Source: Anisodus tanguticus
Lineage: Eukaryota; Streptophyta; Magnoliopsida; Solanales; Solanaceae
Assembly (NCBI GenBank): GCA_034509755.1
Contig: CM067543.1
Coordinates: 52,756,653 to 52,820,652 of the forward strand
Reading direction: 5' to 3'
DNA length: 64,000 nucleotides
Part shown: in pieces, positions 42,268-53,200 of the stretch
Layout: each line of letters begins with the position of its first letter
Numbering within the stretch: position 1 is the stretch's first letter
Notes under the pieces: generated by a model
What the model saw: the letters and a program-made list of their open reading frames with translations, nothing else
Databases searched by the model: none
What the model was told of the DNA's origin: nothing
Translations under genes and position numbers: made by a program

Positions 42268-44735
42268 TTATAATTTCTTCACAATGTCTTGTGGTTTCTA
42301 CCTTTGGAATTGAAATTTGTGGGTCAAATTGGTCGACGTTGCTTCCAGTGCCCTCGGACTAGATTTCGTTGTAGTTTAAATCGTCTTCTTCGTTAATCTC
42401 TAGTTGACCGCACCTTCTACGCTCCGCTCATATCCAATCTCTGAATAAAACTGCAATCTCCAAGCTGTCTCCCGCTAATGAGTATATGTGCTCTCCTATT
42501 TGAAATTTTCCGGCAGAAAAAGCGCTTTCAGACGTTGTTGATGACGCTTGAATGTTCAACACATCTCAGTCCATCTTTGCTAATATCGGAAATGTCTTCT
42601 CATATTCCCTCCAGTATTTAAGCAAGTCTTCACGTCCTTCTTCATTGAGAACTGTTTGGTACGGTACAACACCCTGCAAAATAAAAACATCAAACTCACT
42701 AACTTGATTAGCAGTGGAACTACTAAACATTCTATTTCTAAGGCTTTCAATACTAGTCGCATAAACAACATGTCTTTTATAAGGTTGTATTGAAGAAGAT
42801 GGTATAGAAGAAGAAGAAGAAGAAGAAGAAGAAGAAGAAGGTATAGAAGAAGAAGATGGTATAGAAGGTTGGTTGCTAGCACTTTCTTGTTGTTAATGCA
42901 TATATACTTTTTTGCTTTATTGTGTATGCTAGACAAAACTTCTTCTTTAGTTGGTTTCTTAAGTGGTTGTTCATTTGGGTTTTTGGAGTTGGAGGTGGAA
43001 GTACTGCTATACAATCATAAATAGTTTCAATAAGTGTTTTACAACCGTCTATTTTAATAGTCGGATTTAATACAACACCAATAATATAAATAGTAGGAAT
43101 AGAAAAAAAATTAATTTGATAAACATTTTTTAATAGGTGCCTTATAAGATGGTTTTTCATATATTCACTAAGTAACAAAAAAATTAGAGCTATATAAAAT
43201 AACATAATTGAAATAGTAGGATTAATATGCCAGAAAATTCTTTAGTTGTTTGAATAAATTTCTCTAAAAATCCAATAAGTTCTGAATTTTTTTTCCAATC
43301 ATTATCTAAAAGCATATAAGTTGGATTTCGATTATTAGCGTTAAAAAATAAAGTTATAGGTATTCTATAATCGTAAGCAACAAGTAGTTGTTCATATATA
43401 GAATTCCACCTAGTCGCTACTTCTTCAGAAATTTTTCTAAAAGGTAATCCACAATCGTGACAAGTTTTTTATATTCTTTTTTTCTTTGTATTCTATTACT
43501 TCTAAAAATAAAGTTTATAGCAAATTGTACTTTATTAATAATGTCTTCAAAAAGTGATAGACCATCTTTTACAACTAAGTTATAAATATGACACAAATAT
43601 TTTATATGAAAATGATTAGAAAAAGATGGAGTTAATAGATCTTAAAAGTCTCACAACATAATTATTAGAATAAGCATTATCTAACGTAGCAGTCATTATT
43701 TTGTCAGTTATACCATAATAATCGCAAACTTGATGAATATTTTGTGCAATAAAATTTCCAATGTGCCTATCATCAATATATCTATATGCTAAAATACGTT
43801 TTTGCATAGATCAATTATGATCTATCCAATGACATGTTACAGTTAAATAATCATTGATGTTAGTACTACGGCCTATATCAGAAGTGATTATACTTTGCCA
43901 GGAAAATGATATAATGCATAACGTAAATATTGTTGATATTCATTTGCAAATATAAAATACGTCTCTCCTAACAGTTGATCTAGGAAAACCGTTAAAATCA
44001 GGATTATACATTTCTCTAATGTAATGAATAAAACCAGGAGAGGAAGGAAATGCAAAAGGCAAACCCTCCACCGCAACTAATTTTGATATTGCTTCCCTAT
44101 CTCTGTGTTTATCGTATTTAGGACCTACAATTCCCCCCGTCGTCGGGTTAATTTGACATTGTACTTGGTCCGGGACATTATGTGAAGCTTGTCCCGACTG
44201 AGAGCGCATTGGCGCACCCGACTTTGTAGCCTCGTATTCATCTCACCTAGCTTTGTAAAAGTTTTGTACATGTCTCAATAAACCTCACGTCTCACCCTGA
44301 CCTTTTCCGATTTTAAATTTATAAACATATTTACAATTTTTATATCTAACTACTTGATTCTCTTCGTCCTTATCAAAAAAATCTCATGCAGCTGATTTTA
44401 ATTTTCATTGTGTGGGGCCTCGACTCATACTAGGGAGAATAGGAGGCGTTCAAGTTTCGGTTTGAGGCTGAGACTCAGTCTGAGGTTGAGGTTGTTGAGG
44501 TGCACTAGTGGATGTGTCATCTAGATTATCGTCTAAATTAAAGTCTGGTTCAGTTGCAGAATATATTTCATCATCCAATGGTATATCATTAAAAAAAACC
44601 AGTTTGATCTATATGAGTGTAATCAATCAAATCATCCTGACTATGAATAGGATGACTAATAGAAGTACGCATGTCCTTGTTACCCCTACTAGAAGAAGCA
44701 CCCTTACCCTTAATCATACGTCTAAATCCTTCCAT
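42268..44735 (-). pseudogene. hAT3 transposase
   Basis: Start ATG at 44733-44735 (MEGFRRMIKGKGASSSRGNK), stop at 42268-42270. The BED zinc finger region near 44400-44250 still shows a Cys (YKNCKYVYKFKIGKGQG) and LLRHVQ, but with stops. The middle has GIVGPKYDKHRDREAISKLV, FIHYIREMY, RYIDDRHIGNFIAQNIH and TLDNAYSNNY, in several frames. A GAA trinucleotide expansion (42797-42840), which encodes Ser in the family frame, disrupts the region before the dimerisation domain. The C-terminal half is heavily decayed. The product would have been a hAT transposase. Confidence 0.85.
42797..42840. repeat. (GAA)n trinucleotide run in hAT3
   Basis: About 11 GAA units, continuing into a less perfect copy. 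hAT1 and hAT2 have only a short Ser-coding run at this place. Confidence 0.9.
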
Positions 44736-45063
44736 TTTAATTATGCAAATAAATAATTAAAGATAATAAAATTAAGTGCGATAATTAAAATAAAGTAACA
44801 ATAATAATTTAAATAAGGAACGAATGTACCAAACGCCGACGTAACATCGACGTGTAATCGAGGCTGAAAATTGAAACTTTGCTCGATGGATGATCCTCAA
44901 GATAGTTGCCAACTTCAGTCCCATTTTTTGAACTTTGATACAATTATACAAATGAGCAAATAAAATAAAATATTTAGTAGGCAATGTAGACTTGTAGAGA
45001 CATAGATTGAGAGATTAGATAGATTGTAGGAAGATTTGTGAGATAAAATGAAGAGAAATGAGG

Positions 45064-45072
45064 TATTTATAG
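45064..45072 (-). promoter_or_regulatory. TATA box of hAT3 transposase
   Basis: On the minus strand CTATAAATACCTCATTT, identical in core to the hAT2 box. Confidence 0.65.
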
Positions 45073-45315
45073 TTGAAAATTAGGTTAAAGTGTAAATATA
45101 CTAACTTAGGGATTAAAAATAAATATTAAGGGAGTAGGAGGGGTTTATGGGGTGGGCGGCCAAAAATGACCGTTGGAACCGTTGCACAATGACCAAAATC
45201 TAAATTTAGTTGTTGTTGCAACAGTTGATTTTGCAAAGGGGAGGGGGGTCGGGATCGGGACAGGGTCGGGGTGGGATCAGGCCACCCCGGCCCAGTGTAC
45301 AGCCTTAAATCTGAA

Positions 45316-46900
45316 CTAGTGTTTTAGTTGACATTGTTCGAAATCCTGAATAGGGAGATGTGGCCCTAGGGATAGACTATCGATAGAACAAAACTTGAAA
45401 GTGTCACTATTTTGACGCTAAAATAATTCTAGTAGCATTTCTGGACAAGAAAAGATATTTAATTTATAGATCCTAAAATTCAAAGGAAGACTAGTAATAA
45501 AGTGTAATTAATTATTATTGGACAGAAAACGCTCAAACTCACATCTACGTGAGGACAAACATTTATTTACGTACTGTCTATAGTAGTATCTGATAGATTT
45601 TTATATATATATTTAACCTGTTTATATTCATCGCCTGCTGATTTGAGGAATTTGGATTCACATTGATCGATCCACTAAAGGAGTAATAAAGTTCTCCCTA
45701 TCGAAAGGCTCTCCAATTCAGTATTTGATATTCTTCTAATTCTATTAATTTAAATTTGTGTCATGTATGACCTATTAAAACAAAAGCCTCTTTATCTGCA
45801 TAGGTATTTTTGATAGACTTGGTGGGATTCTATATAATCCAATGTTCAATAAAGCAATTATAAATTGGTGGTTTTGTTCAACTTGACAGGGTTTGGTTCT
45901 TGGTTGGTTTACTATTTTGTTTAGAATTAAACTTTGTTTTACTAAATTGTACCAAGTAGTCAGACACAATAATTTATGGGGGGGAAAAACATATGTAGCC
46001 AGCCCATTAGTGTTGATAAATTTTTGTAGTCCTAAAAACAAGTTTATAAAAAATAACCCTACAATAGTGTAGCCATGTCAGTTTTATTCGCTTGTCTGCT
46101 AAAATCACGGCAGTAAAAATGCTATTGCAATGCTCTTCAAAATAAAGATATGTACACACTATGCATACAATTATACACTGATTATATTAATTAATAATTA
46201 TACACTATTGAAGTCAGCAACGAGATCTGGCATGGAGATGAGAGAGATGATGAAATTTTCTAAACAAAAGTGTAATTGTATGGAAGCTAGTACGAAGATT
46301 GAGGTGGTAGGACCCCAATTTTTTTTTTTGTAGTGGCAGGGCTTCATTTTCTTTTTCATTTATTTTTGCTCGAGAAATTATTAATGAGGTGATTAATAAA
46401 CACGCTGGGGCCTTTTAATATTTTTAAAAACTTTGGGGTTATGTTTTAAACTACAAAAAACCTAAGAATTTAGGCTACAACTTATCATCTTTACCGTCAT
46501 CTTCCCTTCCCCCGAATCCCGTTGTTTGATCTTCCCGCTTAGTGATAATACTAAAAAACTCGAGGAAAACATATAAGTTATTTGAAGTTCTTCAATATCC
46601 CCTTCTTTAACTTTCCCTTAGAACTGTGTTATCAAGATTTACATTACCTAGAAGAGATATATAGGTATGGAACCCTAATTTTATCCTTTTTTTATTTTTT
46701 CGATATTGGTTTGTAATATTTCCTTTCTTTTTTCACAGTTTTGATTATATTCATCGCTAGGACGAAAAATCTCAAAAAAATAATGCAGAGAGTACAAATT
46801 CTATAGAGAAAGATAAATAAAAAAGTAAAAAATCTATTTGGAAAGGTAAATCAGCGGTGGAATCCGCTGAAAATAACAGGTAAGATCGAAAAAGATTGAG
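45316..46900. other. Intergenic, no recognised feature
   Basis: AT-rich sequence on the right of hAT3. I see no gene, tRNA or clear repeat. Confidence 0.4.
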
Positions 46901-46959
46901 AGTGTAGGAGGAAGGAGAATAAGACTTTTTACTGCTTAATTTCATTAATAAATAAAAGA

Positions 46960-47407
46960 AGGATTCTAATAAACGAGTAGCAAAAGAAAAGAATGGTGAT
47001 GTTCAAGAAGAAGAAACTGTTGAAAATAAAGAATGTGATGTTCATGAAGAAGAAGAAGAAGTGGAAAATAGTGTTTAAGATGAATGGGAAAATAATGATG
47101 ATGAAAAAGAATAAAAAATGATGATGAAGAAAATGACGATGATGAATAATAAGAGCTCAATGACATACTGAATATTTTGAAAACTCTTATTTTGACCACT
47201 TCATGTCATTGTCAAGTCAATGGACTGGATTCAATGAAAAATTTGTGCATTCTCTTCTTCTTCGTCAAGTTATGGAGAATAAGAAGAAGCATGAGATATG
47301 ACTCATAGTGGAGGGAGTGCCCTGTTATTTTGGGTTGAGGGAGTTTGCACTGATCACTGGTTTGAATTGCGGAGCTTTTCCCAATAATAAAACGAAGAAG
47401 AAAATTT
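46960..47407 (+). pseudogene. DUF1985-type gene or transposon fragment
   Basis: The upstream part is acidic (Glu/Asp runs). From 47175 one frame reads SLSSQWTGFNEKFVHSLLLR, then IVEGVPCYFGLREFALITGL, then NCGAFPNN. The pattern of LLLR followed by ...FGLREFALITGLNCG is typical of DUF1985, a plant domain common in Mutator-like elements with Ulp1-type proteases and in their host-derived relatives. A TGA stands at 47297-47299. The LINE interrupts it at about 47408. Confidence 0.65.
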
Positions 47408-48828
47408 TCTCAAGAGTTTGACGGAGCCAAGAGTAGGGTACAGACAGTAGGAGGAGATTCAGAGCACTTTCTAGTGATGATGGGGCTGCACCAAGGATCG
47501 GCTCTTAGCCCATTCCTATTTGTCTTGGTGATGGACGGACTGACACGTCAAATCCAATGGGAGGTACCATGGTATATGTTATTCGCAGATGACATAGTTC
47601 TGATTGATGAGACTCACAACGGAGTAAACGCCAAGCTGGAGGTTTGGAGACAGACTTTGGAGTCTAAAGGGTTCAGGTTGAGTAGGACCAAAACAGAATA
47701 TTTTGAGTGCAAGTTCAGCAATGGGAGTGACCCTGAGACAGGCGTGGAGGTAAGGCTTGGTACTCAAGTCATTCCAAAGAAAGGAAGCTTCAAGTACCCA
47801 AGGTCTATTATTCAAGGGAATGGAGAGATTGATGACGATGTCACACATCGTATTGGGGCAGGGTGAATGAAATGGAGGCTCGCATATGGAGTTTTGTGCC
47901 ATAAAAAGATGCCACCAAAACTTAAAGGCAGGTTCTATAGGGTGGTGGTTAGACCGACTATGTTGTATGGGGCGGAGTGTTGGCCAGTCAAGACTTCGCA
48001 CATAAAAAAGATGAAAGTTACAGAGATGAGGATGTTGAGATGGATGTGTGGGCATACAAGGAGAGATATGATTAGAAATGATGATATCCGGGACAAAGTG
48101 GGAGTGACCTCAGTGGAGGATAAGATGCAGGAAGCGAGGTTGAGATAGTTCAGGCATGTGCAGAGAAGAGACACAGATGCCCCAGTGTGGAGGTGTGACA
48201 GGTTGGCTATGGATGGGTTCAGGAGGGGTAGAGGTAGACCGAAGAAGTATTAGGGGGAGGTAATTAGACGGGATATGACACAGGTGCAACTTATTGAGCA
48301 CATGACCTTAGATAGGGGTTGCGGATGACACAAATTAGGCTATAAGGGTAGTAGGTAGTCGAGTGTAGTCCTACTTACGCTTACAAAATGATAGTTGTAA
48401 TGTTATTACTATAGGCCCGATTCACATATCACATTTATAGGCGCGGTATTGCTTTATAGTCCCCTGTAGTTTGATTTCTATTGTTATGTGTTTTTTAGTG
48501 TACTTTGTTTATCTTATTTAGTTGCGTTAGCTACTGCTTCCTTTTGTTAGATGTTTATCTTATTTAGCTGCGTTAGTTACTGCTTCCTTTTGTTAGAATA
48601 CGCTACCAATTCGATTTTGTTATCAGCATGTTCATACTGCTTTAATTTCTTGTCTGAGTCTGACCATTTATCTTGCTTGTTTTGCTTGTGATTATGCTTT
48701 GTCTTGAGCCGAGGGTCTCCTGGAAATAGTCGCTCTACCTACCAGGGTAGAGGTAAGGTCTGCGTACACTCTACCCTTCCTAAACCCCATATTGTGGGAT
48801 TTCACTGGGTATGTTGTTGTTGTTGTAT
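47408..48828 (+). mobile_element. 5'-truncated LINE, RTE type
   Basis: A reverse transcriptase C-terminal half is followed by a 3' UTR that ends in the (TTG)n-terminated tail (48700-48828). The tail reads GAGGGTCTCCTGGAAATAGT, CTGCGTACACTCTACCC and TGGGATTTCACTGGGTA. The loss of the 5' end is normal for LINE copies. No target duplication could be fixed. The same tail occurs alone at 17643, 18297, 20003 and 59711. Confidence 0.88.
47412..48370 (+). pseudogene. LINE reverse transcriptase, C-terminal half
   Basis: MGLHQGSALSPFLFVLVMDG is reverse transcriptase motif 4, and MLFADDIVLIDE holds the catalytic FADD box. Then come ESKGFRLSRTKTEYFECKFS, LKGRFYRVVVRPTMLYGAEC and MRMLRWMCGHTRRDMIRNDD, the thumb and C-terminal region of RTE-type LINEs. 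Stops at 47864-47866, 48146-48148 and beyond disable it. The endonuclease domain is missing. Confidence 0.9.
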
Positions 48829-48832
48829 TTAT

Positions 48833-49140
48833 TGACTTTTTAAAAAATATTGGTCTTTTAAATATCATTACTTGTCCTAAAACTCTTTTGATCATGTGTT
48901 CAATGGATGGAGACTCTCATATGATGTTTTAAAGTATTATTATAATATTTAAATAGTATCAAGGATTTTTATTTATTTGTAGCTTTTTAGACAAATATTA
49001 GTCTTTTAAATATTATTATTTGTCCTAAAACTCTTTCGATCATGTGTTCAATGGATTGGGACTCTCATATGACGTATTAAAGTGTTATTATAATGTTTAA
49101 ATAATGACATATCTTTTTATTTATTTATAGCTTTTTTGAC
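48833..49140. repeat. Tandem duplication of about 152 bp
   Basis: Unit 1 (48833-48985) and unit 2 (48986-49137) share TCTTTTAAATAT, TTGTCCTAAAACTCTTT, GATCATGTGTTCAATGGAT and GACTCTCATATGA. A third partial copy begins after 49137. One frame of each unit reads FDHVFNG and LSYDVLK, reminiscent of the ...W.RLSYDxL text of DUF1985 proteins. It may therefore be a duplicated exon of the gene fragment left of the LINE. Confidence 0.7.
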
Positions 49141-50769
49141 AAATATTATCCTTAGTCAATTTATAACATGTGGATAATTATTGACCATGTGTGAAGCCGA
49201 GCCTAAATGATAATTGTTAGCTATTGATGACGTTCGGTTTATGGTATACCTATCCACATTCCCTTAGATTTCTGCAATTTGAAATTTAGGGTTTGGAGTT
49301 GGGGGGTTAGGGTTTGGCGTTTGGGGTTTGGATTTCATTTTTAAAAAAATCAGTTGGATTAGTGCAAATTCAGCATGCTTCACATTTCAACGGTCGCCTT
49401 TATTCCTCTAGTTTATCATAGACCACAATGGTATAAAATTGTCCTAAGCAGTGAGTTATTATAGAGTAAGGTGGTTTATTTTCAGTTTGGCCTATTTTTG
49501 GTTTATTTCCTCCGTTGTCTCTTTTCTTGATCAAACTCCTCAATTATCTTTCTTGATCAAAATTCTCCATTCTCTTTTCACAAATAAAATTTTTATAAAA
49601 AATTACATAAAAATAATAGTCTATTAGGGGGTAGGTAGATGATGGTCAGATCATTAGGCTCTTTCCCGAGTCTTTCAAAGATTACACGCAAAGAATGTGC
49701 ATTTTCAACCGTTGTATGTAATCTCTGAGCCCCATGAAGAGACGCTCCATATCATTTCTCAAGAGGAGTACGTCGTGTGAAAGACATTGACGACGGTAGT
49801 AGTGATTGCGTCGTGGTCGAACTTGAATCCTTCTCGTCAGAAGAGGGGATCAATATCTTCATTAGAACTAGATTGCTTTGAGCCATCCTCAGAAACATAA
49901 CTATCACCTCGATCATCTTGATCTTCATCCATACTATGCTCATCCACGGGGTCTGAGTAGGCCTCACTATCAGCTTCTATAGTTCTTTTTCTTTTTCCTT
50001 CTTGTCGAACAACTTCTTCACCACTTTTATTTATCTTTAACAGTCGCATTATAACGGGTTTGAACCATATCAACAAAACGAGGGACTATTTTTCCTCCTC
50101 TTTCTCTACATCTAGGAATTCTTTATGATCTATATACAAACAATAGTGTGACGTTGATCAACCATGATATAATAACAAGAATAATCGATCAAAATTCTAG
50201 TATATACCATTATCCATTTGCCAAAAGCAAAAACAAAAAAAAGGAAGATCCAAAATAAGTATAAATAACACAAAAGAAAAAAACAAAAAAAAGAAAGACC
50301 GAAATAACCAAAAATACAGGCTAAACTTTCAATATTTTGAATAAAAATCGGAACTTTATGAACACCATGAATAAAAAAAATCAGGGCAATATGGAACTCA
50401 AATGCTCCGAAAGAGTTGCCAAATTAAAGAAAATGACTGGGAATAACGACTGAACAATAGCGAAGCTTTGAGAAGAAGAAGAGTAGGTTGGAAGCTTGAG
50501 AGAATTCTAATTTCAGAAAGTGATAGGGAGTGAAGAGAGAGCCAGATGGGCTTTGTACATTTTAATATAAGTTAAAGGGATTTAAGTGTATAAGTTAAAA
50601 CCTTCAAACTTTCAAAAATTATGAATTGTACTTTGTAAAAATAAATGAAAAAAAATTCAATGGTCTTTCTCTAAATTATGAATTGTACTTTGTAAAAATA
50701 AATGTAAAAAAGAGTGATCTCTTTGCCAAATGGGCTCAAGTAAACTTCTACAAGGTCACTTGTTATAAC
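49141..50769. other. Low-information region with an acidic reading frame
   Basis: 49286-49335 has TTTAGGGTTTGG-like words, a weak telomere-like stretch. On the minus strand 49837-50076 encodes an acidic, Ser/Asp-rich peptide (KRKRTIEADSEAYSDPVDE, DQDDRGDSYVSEDG). It has no family I recognise and no surrounding exons. It could be a fragment of a DUF1985/Mutator-type protein or chance. Confidence 0.3.
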
Positions 50770-51742
50770 TAGGGATGACAACAGATCGGATCTGGACCGG
50801 ATCCTACTAGATCCAGATCCAGATCTATTTTTCATACCTGAATTCAGATCCATCGGGTCCATAAAATCGATCCAAATCCGGGTCCATCGGATCCACCGGG
50901 TCCATCGGATCCACCGGGTCCATCGGATCCACCGGGTCCACGGATCGGATCCACCGGGTCCACGGATCGGATCTGGATCTACATGTAAAATATTTTGGCT
51001 TGAATAATATTTCTACATGTTGAAACTTTTATGACAAAATAAAATGCAGTCTGATTGAAAAAAATGATTGAATCCATTCAATCAACCTACACAAACATGA
51101 CACCATTCTTCCAAAATACTGAACAAAGTTTTAGCATCACAAGAAAATAAAGACGATTGACTTTATTAGTGATGCTGAACAGGTTGCAACTTTGAGCTAA
51201 TTTTTGGAGGCTTTAGTGATGCTCCACTTGTAGTTCTACTGATTGACTTCATTAAACAACATAAAACAATATCAGTCATATATCAAAAGTCCCAGTTTAT
51301 TTTTGTTGATCAAACAAATGAGAGAAAGATACTTAAAGCTTATGGCTAGCAGATTCAAGAAAGAGAAATTTAAAGAAGAGTGATAATTTTTTCTTTTTAT
51401 AGAAATGAAAATATGAGAAACTGTAGAGAGCATATAGGTAAAATAAATGAAACTTCAAAGACAAATTACATGGCTGTGTGACTTGTGCCTTATCCTGGTT
51501 AAACCCTTTATCTAATACATAAATTATGAAAAAAGTTTAAGAAAATACTTATAAAATTACATTCTAGGTTATGGATATATTTAATAAAAAATGGATCCAC
51601 GGATACGGATCTCAAATACAAGATCCAGATCCGTCGGGTCCGGGTCTGATCCGGATCCGTCGGGTCCAAATTTTAAAGATCCATATCCTATAACACGGAT
51701 CTGGATCCTCTGGACCGGGTTCAAGATCCACTGCCATCTCTA
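50770..51742. mobile_element. Non-autonomous hAT-like element with satellite ends
   Basis: Ends read inward TAGGGATGACAACAGATCGG and TAGAGATGGCAGTGGATCTT. The flanks are GTTATAAC on the left and GTTATTATAAC on the right, close to an 8-bp duplication with a 3-bp insertion. The subterminal DNA is packed with GGATCC, CGGGTCC and GATCCAGATC words. The centre (about 51000-51590) has no coding sequence. TA-starting ends and subterminal repeats suggest hAT, but the words differ from hAT1-3. Confidence 0.7.
50883..50970. repeat. 18-bp tandem repeat
   Basis: Four to five copies of CCATCGGATCCACCGGGT, the last ones shortened to CCACGGATCGGATC. Confidence 0.95.
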
Positions 51743-51901
51743 GTTATTATAACTTAAATTCATAAGTTTTTGCTAGACACATCTCTGACTATTATCTATA
51801 TAGTAAAAGGAGACAAACAATCAAATCAAACCAATCTTTTCAACTCAGAAAAAAAGTAGATGCCTCCATGTGTTATTGCATTCTCTTTTTGATACACTCG
51901 C

Positions 51902-52087
51902 TAATAAAATATACACCGTATATTTCTGTGATATTATTAGAGATCTTGTACATTTATAATTATGGTAGTAATCTTTTGTATTAGGAAAATGTATATTTGA
52001 TTTCTGTAATTATAGGCTAGGTTTACTATTGTATATCATGTATATAAATCAATTACAATAAAAAAATCAAGGGATTATTCTCTTTCA
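51902..52087 (+). repeat. 5' LTR of copia D
   Basis: Starts TAATAAAATATACACCG, lacking the first TG seen in the 3' LTR, and ends GGGATTATTCTCTTTCA. The next bases TGGTATCAGCAG (52088-52099) are the tRNA-Met primer-binding site. Confidence 0.9.
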
Positions 52088-52228
52088 TGGTATCAGCAGT
52101 CTAGGGCAAATTTTTCCTTCTCCACAAACCCTTCCGCCGCCCTACTCCTTCGGCAACCACACTTCGGCCGCCACCTCTTTTCATTTTTTTCTTTTTCGAA
52201 ACCCTAATTCTCCTTTTGTTCCTCAATC

Positions 52229-53200
52229 ATGTCTAACACAAAGAATACATTTCATCCTGTCCTTGCAGTCTCCAATATAAAAAAACAACCTCCCTGTTGT
52301 TCTTGAAATAGAGAACGTCCAGTGCGCTACGTGGGCAGAACTTTTAAAAATTCACGCAAGGTCTCATAGAGTCCTCTATCACATCATCAAATTGGAAAAA
52401 GGCTAGGAGAAGGTGTCTTCCACCGATGATGAAATAGAGTTATGGCAACTCTTGATGCTACGATACTCCAATGGATTTATTCCACTATCTCTAAAGACCT
52501 CTTACATACAATAATTGAACCCGACACCACGGCAATGGAAGCTTGGAATATGTTGCGTGATATATTCCATGATAACAAAAATTCTTGTGTCGTGACCCTT
52601 GAGCAAGAACTCTCCCACATTTATATGGAGGATTTTCCGAATGCCTCAGCCTATTGTCAACGTCTCAAGGAGTTGTCGGATCAACTCAAGAACGTTGGCG
52701 CACCCGTTACGAATGATCATCTCGTTCTTCAGATGGTTGCAGGCCTCTCCGAGGCATATAATGGGGTTGTAACTCTTCTTTACCATAGCAATCCTCTCCC
52801 ACCGTTCTACTAATAACGTTTCATGGTTACCTTAGAAGAAGCAAGATTGGCTAAAAAAGTGGCTAATAGAGCCAATTCCGCCATGATGGTGGCCATATCC
52901 CGTGAAACTGATGACTCTCAATCATTCTCAAAAAATTATGGTCAAAACCGTAACAACGGGGTGGCAAAAAGGGTCAAAACCGTGAAAACAATCGCGGTGG
53001 CGGACGTGGTGGTGGCAAGGGTGGTGTCCGCGACAACAGTGGTGGTCAGCAAAGATCGGGCCACTGAACCCCTAGCAGCAGGCTTGGGCCGCTGGGCAGT
53101 GGCCTTGGGACAATAGGCAGTGGCCCATGTCACCCTGCCTGTTTCCAGGATCAAACTGGACCAGGCCCAGTAGACAGCATAGGCAGCAGCAAAGCCTGTC
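52229..53200 (+). pseudogene. Copia D gag
   Basis: ATG at 52229-52231 (MSNTKNTFHPVLAVSNI). A frameshift follows in an A-run. Then come VQCATWAELLK-type text and the open segment 52442-52813 with AWNMLRDIFHDNKNSCVVTL and AYCQRLKELSDQLKNVGAPV. A Gly/Val-rich tail follows in another frame. The core is the UBN2-type copia gag. No CCHC knuckle seen. Confidence 0.88.

Larger units (their letters stand above)
41858..45307 (-). mobile_element. hAT3: diverged full-length hAT transposon
   Basis: Ends read inward GGGTGGCCAGTGGGCCGGGG (left) and AAGGCTGTACACTGGGCCGG (right). Both flanks carry ATCTGAA (41851-41857 and 45309-45315), consistent with an 8-bp hAT target duplication of which seven bases are kept. 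GC-rich subterminal blocks, a TATA box and a single transposase gene match hAT2 in layout. It is clearly more diverged from hAT1 and hAT2 than those are from each other, so it is probably the older copy. Confidence 0.88.

Noticed and set aside
42780..42900. CRISPR-like or regulatory short repeat array
   Set aside because: It is a simple GAA microsatellite within the hAT3 coding sequence.
49286..49335. Interstitial telomere repeat
   Set aside because: TTTAGGG-like words are irregular (TTTGGAG, TTGGGGGG, TTTGGCG) and too few to call a telomeric tract.
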